A stretch of DNA of 64,000 nt. It comes from Castanea sativa. Its lineage: Eukaryota > Streptophyta > Magnoliopsida > Fagales > Fagaceae. The notes under the pieces are model-generated. The model was not told the origin of the DNA. It searched no databases and was given only the letters and a program-made list of their open reading frames with translations. Positions 35,608-46,527 of the stretch are shown here, piece after piece; the stretch's first letter is position 1; the number at the start of each line of letters is the position of its first letter. The DNA lies in the NCBI RefSeq assembly GCF_040712315.1, contig NC_134013.1:75398001-75462000 (forward strand), in the 5' to 3' direction. The position numbers were made by a program, and so were the translations under genes.

Positions 35608-36642
35608 CTATGAAGTATGAGTGCGTTTTTAGATTCGGGTGCAGGTGTGAGTACGAGATTCGGCAATTTTTGAAAAAGTAGGGTGCGGTGAGTGCGGCAA
35701 TTAAAAAATTATTAAAAATATTTTTATTTTCTATATATTGCTAAATATACTTTTTCTTTTACATTATATAAACATATATCAAATTTAAGAGTAATAGTAG
35801 ATAATAACTAAAACATGATGTTTATAAATTAAATACAATCCACAAGTTTGAAATTAAAACATTCCATGATGTTCGGAAATTAGAATACAAATAATTTGAC
35901 AAATAATTTTAATTTTAATTTAATAATTTTAGTGGCTTCCTCCATTGTAAATTCAATAATTTTAATTTAACCTACAAATAATTTGACAAATATATAATAA
36001 CTAAATAAACAATCAAACCCAAGTCACAACTCACAACATTACACTAATACAGGCAGCTTATATATAGAAATTTAAAAAAAAAATTAAAAAAATTAAATGA
36101 TTTGATACTTGAGTTGAGAGTTGGGTCGGTGAGCTTGGGGGTTAAAACCGAGTGAACTCTTTATGATTTTGAAGCTTGAGTTGAAACTAAGACCGAGATT
36201 TTGAAGGCTTGAAGCCTGTGTTGAAATAGTGAGAGAGAGGAATGGAGAGCTCAGAGCAGAGAGGGGAGACAATAAGACAGAAAGGCCATAAAGGCACAGA
36301 CACAAGCAGAGAGGTAGAGAGAAGGGCTGAGCAAACAAATGACTTAGTGTTTTCAGTTTTGAAGTTTAGTTTGAGTGAAACGGTGCGTTTTACATTTTTA
36401 AAATTTTTTTTTTAACTTGAATTTCGGCTTGTATCGGTGGTTTTGGCCAATATGACCCGATTTGGCACGAATTGGCATGAATCGGCCCAAGTCAGCATGA
36501 ATCGGCCCGTATCGAGAAACCAAAAAAAAAAAAAAAAGGACGTGGCACTGACGTGCAGGCAGTGGCATCGCCCACCGCACGCCATGTCAGGCCGTGTCAG
36601 ACTCAGGTGCGGCTCCTCTGGTGCTGTGTTCATGCTTCCCAG
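35608..36642. mobile_element. Non-autonomous hAT element upstream of the PPR gene (1,035 bp)
   Basis: The left end CTATGAAGTATGA and right end TCATGCTTCCCAG are inverted (4 mismatches in 13 at most). Flanks GTTGCTAG (35600-35607) and GCTGCTAG (36643-36650) form an 8-bp duplication with one mismatch. The body has GTGCGG/CAGGTG motifs near both ends, a stretch with repeated CGAATTGGC/AATCGGCC-type words at 36420-36510, and an A-run at 36521. There is no transposase. It begins about 220 bp upstream of the PPR start codon, so it may have altered that promoter. Confidence 0.7.
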
Positions 36643-36769
36643 GCTGCTAGTGTCTCCAAAAGCTTTTTTTTGAGTATTTATGATTTTTTGTGTTAAAAAT
36701 TTCAAAAAATTATGAAAAAATTTGAATTGAGTTCTTAAACATCACTTTCGTTCAATTAAGTCCAATCTA

Positions 36770-37265
36770 CACTGTTATCAAAAGGGAGTCTTAAGATCAA
36801 TTGTGACGCGGCAGTTGATCCAAACAGATCAGCCATAACCCTCGTCGATAGAGATTGATAAGGAAACTTGGTATTCGCCTTCTCCATCAAAGTGAACACC
36901 AATCTTCCTATTCAAGCCGAAGCCAAAGCTTTGGGCAGGGCTGTCAATATAGTCTTGAACTACAATCTGGCACATGTTGGGGGATTGCAAGGAATGTATA
37001 CTCAGTATTAATTATCCTTCTGATGCTATTTCATGGAAAATAGCCAATGTGCTTGTAGAGAGAAGTAAAGAGAAGTCCAGGTGCTGTCTTTCAGTTTTAG
37101 GTGGATTCCCAAAGGCACAAATCAGGCCTCTCATGTTCAAGCTCGATGGCCACTCTGTAATTCCTTGTAGGGCTATTTCGGTTCTGTTTGTACTCCTCCA
37201 ATCCTTTTGAAATGCTACTAATTTACTCCTGTTTTGGTTTAATAAAATTTTTCTTTCGAAGCAAA
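36770..37265 (+). mobile_element. LINE 3' fragment: RNase H domain, broken
   Basis: Codons from about 36793 read KINCDAAVDPNRSAI, then two adjacent stops where a Trp-Arg pair is usual, then GNLVFAFS and LPIQAEAKALGRA. After a frameshift come SINYPSDAISWKIANV and a degenerate end. This is the RNase H (RVT_3-type) domain found at the end of plant non-LTR retrotransposon proteins, with the first catalytic Asp (NCDAA) and Glu (AEAKAL) visible. TTTGGTTTAATAAAATTTTT-like sequence then follows, as at LINE 3' ends. It is 5'-truncated, as expected for LINE insertions. Confidence 0.7.
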
Positions 37266-38091
37266 ATAATTTCATGTCCAAATTCACTATCAATTTACTG
37301 AAAAAAGAATAAAATGAAAATTTCTATTGAAAAACCTTATTGTGTTTTCAACAGAAACGTTCAAGCACAAATCCCCCCCCCCCCCATTATATATTTGGAA
37401 TTTAAAAAAAAAACTGTCAAATTTTAATTTCTAAATTCATTTACATGGTTGCTACATTAGGGCCTGGACAACACTCAACAAGCAAAATGGTATCACTGAA
37501 ATTCATGTTGGAAAACCTTTTCCCTCCCTATCTTTTCTGAAAGTTTAAGATCTTCAGAGAAGCTACAAATAGAGAGACAAAGAACACACAACTGCCTATT
37601 AGTGCAAGACATACCACCCACAAAAGGAAAAGGTCATGTCTGAACCCAAAATAATCCTTAATAAACTCAGCAACTGTCTCGCCTGAGTCCAGCTTATTTT
37701 TGACGTCTCCATATAGTGAAGTAGCCAACCCATTGAAACCCCATGATATGGGGGATATCCAAGCAAACCATCTCCACCATATGGCAATTCTCTGCAATTT
37801 AGTTAATTTCTTTAATGTCACAAATCACATCCCTCCTATTCATAGGAAGCTAAAAGAATTACAACAAGGATTAGATGAAAACTACCTTCTGGGGAATGAC
37901 AAAGCCTGTGAAGAGATTCCATGTTGTGTAAAGGGCACCAGAAATTACAAACGAAACTTGAAGATTAGGACTTATTCCTATGACCATCATTCCATAGTAT
38001 ATCAAGGAGAGAACTGTGAAGAACTGGTAGAAAAGGCAGTGGAAGAACTTTGTGGATGTCCACTCATATCCAATCATTGGATAAACTATAA

Positions 38092-38465
38092 GAGCATTAG
38101 TATTGGGGCTTGTAAAGGCCCCAAAATTGTATTTTACCGTCTAGAAACACTATAAGCAAACATTACCCCAAATAGTAATTGTAAAAAATATACCATTGTG
38201 TTACAGTAGTAAAAGGCTACTGTAGGAAAATTGCGTTCTTAAATGATATTATTTTATTGTGTTTCCAAATTTTTATTAATAAAAAGAAGAGAAATGGTTT
38301 TGTGTTGTATATTTTATTGTGTAGATATATATTATTTTAATGTGTTATATAGGAAAATAAAAGTTGGGATGTTGGGTGTGTTGTAAAATGGTATGATATA
38401 ATAGATAAAGTAGTTTTTGAGATAGTAAAATGGAATTTTTTAAGAAAAATAGGATGCGAATGCTC
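38092..38465. mobile_element. Harbinger-like MITE in the PDR pseudogene (374 bp)
   Basis: The left end GAGCATTAGTATTGG and right end GGATGCGAATGCTC are inverted and flanked by TAA (38089-38091 and 38466-38468). It splits one PDR coding stretch: VAIEIPYTFAMVFMSSV ends at its right edge and MIGYEWTSTKFFH begins within 20 bp of its left edge. It therefore sits in or directly beside coding sequence. Its minus strand matches the split MITE at 19991-21497. Confidence 0.85.
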
Positions 38466-41400
38466 TAACAGAGCTCATAAAGACCATAGCAAAAGTGTAT
38501 GGGATCTCTATAGCCACCTGAAAAATGAAAGTTGAGGCAAGGAAGAAACCAGTAATGACCTCCTAGGCTAGATAAGTCACAGAAGCAAACTTCATAAACT
38601 TTGGTGGCCACAAAATATGACCGCTTAGGTCCAGATAATTTAGGCAAACAGGAGATATCAGATATAACTTTCGTTGGAAACAAGGCTATAGTATCATTGT
38701 CATTTTATTTAAACTCTTGCTTGGCAATTGGCAGAGTCCAACAACTGGGAAAAAAAAAAAATTCAAATTTTGAATGGTGAGTACCTGTGCCATTGCATAA
38801 GGCAAAGCAGAGTACATTCCTGCAGCTCTCTCTTTATAATAAATTGTTCGTTCAGCAACTATAACTGGTTGGACTGCGCTAGCAGAATTAAATCCCAAGA
38901 ACAAAAGTGTAGTATACAGTGCACCCAACCCACTGAAAATGCCCTACTTTGTTGTCCTATAAATTCAAACATCTTAAATAAGTTTGTTATGAACTTCCTT
39001 AAGAGGAGCACCTTGTTCCTAGGTTTTTCCGAATACATGTACCTTATGGTGCCAAGACCCCAGAATATAATTCCACACAAAATGGACAGTGAAATTCCAA
39101 ACAGAAGTTTCACAGCATTGTATGGTGTGTTCCTCCAGTACAACATGTGCTGTTTCCACAAACATACTGTGCATTGAGTAAAAAAGGACCGTGAGTACTT
39201 TGAAGGAAAGTGAAGTTCTTGTGAATCAGGAGGAGGTGTACTCAACTCCCTTATTAAAGCTTTGTTTCTCCTGCATAAGAGGGACTAATTTTCAACAACT
39301 AGAGGTCAATATGTTTTGTTTTTGTTTTTTTGGGGTAACACAGTAAAGAGTGGTTCTTAGTTTACTAACCTAAAAAGATCTGATGCTTTGTATACATCTG
39401 CAAATTTGACACCTAACGCCTCTTCTTTTTCCCTTATTGTCTGTTCCAAGGCCCATGTTGCCGGGTTATAACCATCTTCAATTCTATCAATTTCAGGTAT
39501 ATCCTTTGAAAACAAAAAATTGGAAAAGAAAAATTAATGTAAATGGATAATCCAGAGAAAGAAGAAAAAAGAAAGATTCCAGTTTAGTTAAGGTTTACCT
39601 GAAAGGCTGAAAGTAATTGATCAAATGGCAAGAACCTGGCCCCAGGGGACCAACATATATTTCTTCACCTCCTTGTGTCAATAGAATGAGCTATTTTTGG
39701 ACTCGAAGGCATTAAGATTTCCAGAGTGAAAAGAAGAAATGGTTTAGAGTATCTTTATACATTAATGTTTTCTTACCTCATCAAATGATTCAAATATGTC
39801 ATTGCTTGGCTGGTGAACAGTACACACCACATTTCTTCCAGTGTCCACCATATTTCTCACAGTTCTCATTACAATGGCGGCTGCTCTTGCAACTAGACCT
39901 GTGGTGGGCTCATCCATGAATATTATAGAGGGGTTTGCCACAAGCTCAACAGCAATGGTCAATCTTTTGCGCTGCTCAGTGGAGAGTCCAGTTACATTTG
40001 GAAATCCAATCAATGCATCTCTTTATGTTGTTAGCTCAACTAGCTCCATGACTTCCTCCACATAAACCTGAAAATAAATTTTTAAAGGAAATAGTCACAA
40101 TAAAAAAGAAGGTAACATAAACTATAGATTATTTCCACAACCTCTCTAGTCTTTGCATGAACCGCTGGTGGCAGACGAAGCCGTGCTGAGTATAGGAGGG
40201 ACTCATAAACAGTGACAAGGGGAGAATGAATGTAGTTTTGTTCACAGTATCCAGAAACTTGAGCAAAATTTTCTTGCCTCTTTGGGTAGCCTGAAATGGT
40301 AATGTTTCCATCTACAAATCCAGAGTTTTTCCTTCCAGCCAGCACATCTAGAAGTGTAGTTCTACCAGCTCCACTAATCCCCATTAAAGCAGTAAGGACT
40401 CCTGGCCTAAAAGCTCCACTAATTCCCTTTAGAAGTTCCAATCGATTTTGTGAAACACCTTGAACTTCAATTGCCTATGGAGTTCATAGCAGACACTTTT
40501 TAGTTTTTTCAAGCAATGTATGACTCACATGAATCATAAAACAGTAAAACATAATTACCTTTGGCATTGTAACTGAATATCTGATATCCTCAAAAATCAG
40601 AGAAATTGGTGTGAATGGGAGAGGTATTCCGCACCCCTCATGTCTGTCAACTGCATTGGCTTCTGTTATTTCATACATAGTCTTAGTGATCACATTTTAT
40701 AAGCATCATTTGGACAATCTCAAGTCCAAGGGGCCATTTGATTCACCGAGTCATATATTTTCTCACATGTTGTATTCTTGAAATTTTTGTATCTTGGAAT
40801 CATAATATTGGTATTAGAACATTTCTACATTTAGTTTGTTATATGCATATCTGTCAAATTCACAGGAATGTAAAAATTTTATGATCATGTATTATTCTTG
40901 ATGCATGCATGATATTATGAGACATATGTCCCCAAAACTTGGAAAGTATTTTGTTTATATATTGCTCAGCATTTCTAAGGGATAACCAAAATTAGGTATA
41001 GGTAACATTGTCACATCCTTGGAAAGTGACAATGACAACATCCGACAAACAAAACCCGCTAAAGGTTAACGGCCTTACCTCTAATTCTGCTGGAGCTTGT
41101 TCCACTTTCTTGTGCCTCGGAGGCTAGCACACCTCAGTCTCACTTATTCTGTTAGTGTGCTTCTCCTCTAAAGTATTTTTTGACTGAGAAACCCCTTGAA
41201 CCTTTCCATATTCTGTGAAGAGTCAAAACGGTTAAAATGGGATAGCAATATCAAAAAGTGGAAATAATAGGGTGTTGAAATAAGACTGCTTACCATTAAG
41301 GTAAGCAAGAGCTAAAGTGTAAATTCCATTCAATAAGAATATGTAACCAATCAATCCAAAAAGACCAATCCAAGGCCATTGCGGACTGGTAAACAGCCCT

Positions 41401-41704
41401 CTTGCTTTCAAGACCGACATTCCAAGAGCTTCTTTTGTTCCATTACGAACCTACATTTGGGTTTCACAATCAAACTTTTGACACATCACGCTAGAATTGT
41501 CCCAGAAAAAACATTAACTTAAATACAAGAAAAGAAGGAATTCTTACATTTTTTCCAAGACCTTCCGAGAAATTCATTTGCTGAAAGTGCATTTTGTGTG
41601 TACATTAAGGGAGATAACCAGAAACCCCAAATCAACCAATTTTGTGCGTCATCTAAATGAAAAAAAAGAGAACAACATTATGCCATATTTCTAGTACAAT
41701 CATT

Positions 41705-42058
41705 AGAGCAGCCACATCAGTCTGTATATAATAAAAAAATATGTAGAATTTACATAGTTTTTTTTAAAATTGGCCCACATCAGTCTGTGTATAATTGTGT
41801 AAATTTACAAGTTTTTACAGTAATTGTATAAATTTACACTGATATTATTCACTTTGTATTTAGTGGTTTATTCTTTCTTTACGTATCTCAAGAACAAAAG
41901 AAAAAAGTGGATGATAGTTGTGTGTGAAGAAAAAGAAACAATTAAAAAAATTACAAAAATTGATATTTTAATGAAATGTATAAAATAGATAATTTGATGT
42001 GGGATGTTTTGAAAAATATATATGTAGAATAGAAAAAGTAGGTCCTAATGCGAATGTT
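41705..42058. mobile_element. MITE of the GAGCA-end group in a PDR intron
   Basis: The left end GAGCAGCCACATCAGTCT is opposed by a right end CCTAATGCGAATGTT. An internal block on the minus strand (CATTTCATTAAAATATCAAT) recurs near 55340-55370, suggesting a related copy there. The target duplication was not resolved. Confidence 0.5.
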
Positions 42059-44512
42059 GTAAAGTTCATTTAAGAAAATATGGCATATTAAAGTATTATT
42101 ACTTCGTGATATAATGAATCCACATAACACTAGAAGGCATATGATTGCAAGGCTTACGGCTGTGTTTGCAATAACATGGTCCCTAGAAAGTGCACCCATG
42201 CATCTGAAAAGTGCATATGACATCTGAGCATGCGCTGCAAGAAGGAGAAAATGTCTAAGCAACCTGAAGCAAGAAACGTAGAAGGGTTACTATAGATAAT
42301 CCAAGAAAGGGAAATTGGTGTTTGGTGAGTATAATTGGTTTTTTTTTTTTTTTTTTTTGGTACTGAACTAATGCCACTAGGATCAAATCCTATTAGAAAA
42401 TAAGTCGGGGCAACCCATAAGACAACGTTGATTAAAGACAAAGGAATTCCAAGAATAGCTACTGGCAATGAAAATGCCCATGAAGGATAGAAGAGGAGGT
42501 CTCTTTGCTTATAGAACACAGGAAGTTTATCAATGGTTTGAGGAAGTTCGAATTGTGCAGCATTATTGAAGATAGCCCAAAATAAAGAGCACCGAGATAG
42601 ACTATTCCATCTTCTAGTGTATCATGACGCTTCTTGGCTTGTGCAAAGACAGTTGCCACGATGATTGCAATAATTTCGAGCTGAAAATAAAGATTAAAAT
42701 TCATTGTGTCTGTAGTCTAAGAATTCTGTTGAAGGGCATTAAACAGGAATATCACTCACTTGAAAGGTACATAGATACACTCCTCTTCATCAGAATAACT
42801 TCTCTTGAGAAACAACCTTTCATCGATTCTTTCATGTTGGCACCATATTTGGATCGTGTCAAAGCTGCAGGATGGCTCTCCGACCTATAGAATGGGGTCG
42901 CAAGCTCACGTTGGATGGATCTTCCTACATGATAAGATTTGAAGGCCACTGCAAATTTATTGACAGAAACATGGTGATAAGGCTGTTCTTCATTCACCCA
43001 ATACTGTCTCTGATCCTTCCTTGATGTCACCTACAATGTGTACAAACGATTGCAATCCAAGTGACAAGTTTGAGACTTGGAAAACCGTTACAATGAATGG
43101 ATTTGATATAATTGTTATTTTTTCACATTAGAAAGGGATAAGGATCAGTGTGAAAACTTACTTCCTGTAGGTATTCGGCAATGGCTTTTTTCTCAGGACA
43201 TCTGAATCCCATGGATTCAAAAATCTCTAGAACACATTCACAGGGTCCCTGGTATACAATATGTCCCTTTGAAAGAAGAATAATGTCATCAAAGAGCTCA
43301 TAAGTTTCTGGTGGAGGCTGCAGAAGACAGATAAGAGCAGATTTGTTGAAGATGAATTGACTGCCTGATTGAGTTAATGATCTGAAACGTGGTTGAACTG
43401 TCAAGACCATTAGATATATTGTCCATAAAAAACGCATTCAAAGGACCAACCAGCATCTCCCCTGCGTTAATCCAAGTTAGTCAAAAACGTTTCTATCAAA
43501 GAAAGAAAAAAAAAAAAAAAGATTCAAAATTAAGATTAGATATTCTGAAATCGAAGATTTCACAATTGCTAAGCTGGGTTTTCCTCATATATATGTCAAT
43601 CTACCTGTAGTAACACGTTTCTTTTGTCCTCCTGATATACCCCATATCATTTCATTCCCTACAATTGTATCAGCACACACGTCCAGTCCAAAAATCTGTG
43701 TGTAAATACAAAGATTAAGACATAAATTAATTCAACTTTTTTTAAAAATTGGATTACTCCCTTAGGCCTAGTTACTGGGTCTCATAAGCATAGATTGTGT
43801 CCTGGTTGTGACTATGTCTTCCTTGTGTTCTTTCAAAACTGACAACTGTATTAAAAAGTACAATATGTATTATGAAAACAAAAACCCCTTTGGCATGAAC
43901 ACATGCATAACTCCTTGTGACAAGTTGTATAAAACTCTAGCTTCTTGCCTTTATCAATGCATCAATAAAGGGATCTGGCTTTATATTTAATTCCTTCTCT
44001 CTTCTCAAAAGCTCCAAAGCATCTCTAAAGCACTCAATAGAACCAGAATTAAAAATTAAAAAAGAAAGGCAAAAGTTTATGTAAAGCTTATTACATTATA
44101 ATCTCTGGTGTTGTAACTTACCATGGCCAGTACCAACTCCTTGACATTTTGTAGAGAAGGTTAAGGTTTCTCTAACTGTTAACAAAGGAATATGAAGATC
44201 ATACTGGCTGATATAAGCCGAAGTCCTCTGGGGTACAAACTCGTGCATCTCATGGCCATTATATGTCACTTTCCCTGAAAACTAGGATCCAAAAGAAATC
44301 ACAATTAAAAGAGTTTGAATATTATAGACAAATCCAGGAATGTTTAGTCATTTACTCATATTAGAATAATGCATAGGCAATAAAACTAAAAGCTTAAGTA
44401 TAACTTCTTTACTTCTAGTTTCGAGTCAAGTTGTCCGGGGGAATTTGCAGGCTAACGCAGTAGGGAGAAAGAATATAATAAGTTAACGAAGGTTTCAAAG
44501 GAATTTGGAAAG

Positions 44513-45164
44513 TAGTGTGTGGAGTTTTAAAAACTCGAGATCAATTACAAAAATCGAGCGTCTCAAACTCGAGTTCTACTGTTGGTGTGGAAGAATTTAG
44601 CCACGTGGAACTCGAGTTTGAGAGACTCAAGTTCCATGGAAGCAAATTTCCAGATGCAGAAGGAGAAAAGGCGGAGAAGACAAGGAAAAGAAGATCCGAA
44701 TCAAAAAGAAGAAGACGACGACCTGGAGAAAACTGGATCTGAAGAAGATGGAGACGACGACGACCTGCACGAAGAAAGGAACGATCTGAGTCTGACCTGC
44801 ACGACGACGAAGAACAGAGACGAAGAACAGATCTGAGTGGGCGATTGGACGATCTGAGTCTGATCTGCACGACGACGAAGAACAGGGACGAAGAACAGAG
44901 GAAGAACAGTAGGTGATTCTCTGAGTTTGAGTTGCAGGAAGTCCGACCAAGAGAGGAAGAAGAAGTGAAACTCGAGTCTTAGAGACTCGAGTTCCACGTG
45001 GATTTCTACGTGTATTTTCTTCCACATCAGGTTCTATCGCTTACAAATCGAGACTTAAAAACTTGAGTTTTATCATGAAAATCGAGTTTTTAAAACTCGA
45101 GATGCTAGTTTACAACATTGTTTTGAAACGTGACAACTAACTAAATTTTTTGATATTTAATGGT
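44513..45164. mobile_element. Inverted-repeat element in a PDR intron
   Basis: Long imperfect inverted arms built of CTCGAGTTTTAAAAACTCGA-type words, each with an outer part, a GTGTGGAAGAA / GATGTGGAAGAA block and CCACGTGGAACTCGAG, occupy about 44520-44640 and 44960-45110. ATTTGGAAAG is directly repeated at 44503-44512 and 45165-45174, a candidate 10-bp target duplication, though the extreme ends do not pair well. The insertion lies between the NBD1 Walker A exon and the next exon (FSGKVTYNG), where some coding sequence is missing. The GAA/GAC-rich middle gives long open frames on both strands that I take as compositional. Confidence 0.6.
44781..44898. repeat. 68-bp tandem repeat within the inverted-repeat element
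   Basis: ACGATCTGAGTCTGAYCTGC begins at 44781 and 44849, each followed by an ACGACGACGAAGAACAG block. It accounts for the repetitive Arg/Ser/Leu-rich frames translated here. Confidence 0.85.
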
Positions 45165-46075
45165 ATTTGGAAAGAAAATTCCAAGTTGTCCAGACAAAGC
45201 TTTTAGTAAGGTAGACTTCCCTGGGCCTGGTGGTCCTAAAAGCAGAGCCAATCTGAAATGCACTTCAAGAAGTTAAAAAAGGCTATTATGAATCTATGAA
45301 GCCCAAAACCTATAACGTTATACACGAAAAATGAACAAAGGAATGGATAAGCATGACACTTTCTTTGTTTCGATGAAAACTTTGTGTACAAATAGTTTTT
45401 TTGTGTTTAGTATCATTAGAAAAAATGAGTTAAAGTAAAACTATCTTTTATCAATAGAGATTTTTTTCCATCAATTTTTTTTGAAAAACAACTCTCACGT
45501 CAAGCTAAATAAGAGAAGTTAAAATATTGTTTTTCAACTCATTTAAGGTTATTACTAAACATAAGAAAATGAGAAAATTTTATAGAAAATGCTTTTAAAA
45601 AAAAATTATCACCAAATCAAACAAAGCCTTAGTGACTCAAATAGAACCTTCATCTTACCTTCCAGGTTTGATAATTCCACTAACATTGCTAGAGTTGAGA
45701 ACTTTGCCTTTCGACTTCGAACAAGATGGAGGTAATCTGCTATACCCTTTAAGACAGGAGAAGTCATGATACAAATATAGTCTCAAGTGCAAAGGCAAAA
45801 TTACCAGTTCACATTTCTTCCCGTTAAATGTCAGATACCTCTGTAATATTTAAAAAGTAGTTGAAGACCGAGGGTAAAGCTCTGCTGCCCACATAACCTT
45901 CTCCTTCAACAGTCAGATTCTCGAATCGAATTTCTATTGTTGGTAGATTGAGAGAAACTCTAATTTTTGGTGATTACCAATCAAATGAAACACTTGTCAA
46001 TGTGAGCCACAAAAATATATGCTTCATTTTGGTTGATAAGTATAAGAAAAGGCAAAACATGATATTGTAAAACAA

Positions 46076-46431
46076 AGTAAAGATGCTAAAGGAAGTAATG
46101 GAACTAAGAGGAGCAAAATCAAGAGCATAGATAAGAAGCAAAGTTCCTGTTCCAGAGATTCAATTTCAATTTGTAAAGGAAACGACAGTAATAGATAATA
46201 GAAACGGCATGTAGTTTTTGGTTGTATATGTATTTAACTCAGCATGTGATAGGCACGTGCATTAGTTTGTTATTTCTGTTAGCTGATTAATTAGTTAGTT
46301 ACTAAGTGGTTAGTTACTAAGTGGAGGGATTTGATGTATATATATACGTATCTGGTTGTATCAGATTAGTTCAATTTTTTGTTCAATGAAATAGAATTTC
46401 ATTTCTTTAGAATTCTCTCCGTTTTCCAATA
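46076..46431 (+). repeat. 5' LTR of the copia element
   Basis: It matches the 3' LTR over its length, with a TATATATATACG box near 46335-46350. It begins AGTAAAGATGC, where the 3' copy has TGTAAAGATGC, so the 5' terminal T is mutated. It ends TTTTCCAATA directly before the primer-binding site. Confidence 0.93.
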
Positions 46432-46443
46432 TGGTATCAAAGC
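46432..46443 (+). other. Primer-binding site of the copia element
   Basis: TGGTATCAAAGC directly follows the LTR and differs at one base from TGGTATCAGAGC, the site complementary to initiator tRNA-Met. Confidence 0.85.
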
Positions 46444-46527
46444 AATCATTTCTTGCTTCCGCCTAATTTCTTTGTTTCAATTTCTTCTTCTTCAAAAGCT
46501 ATTTTTTTTTCTTTCGAAGCTACATGA

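Noticed and set aside
44515..45027. Several 75-132-codon frames on both strands, Arg/Ser/Leu-rich
   Set aside because: They are produced by the 68-bp tandem repeat and GAA/GAC-rich sequence; all frames are open at once, as expected from composition.
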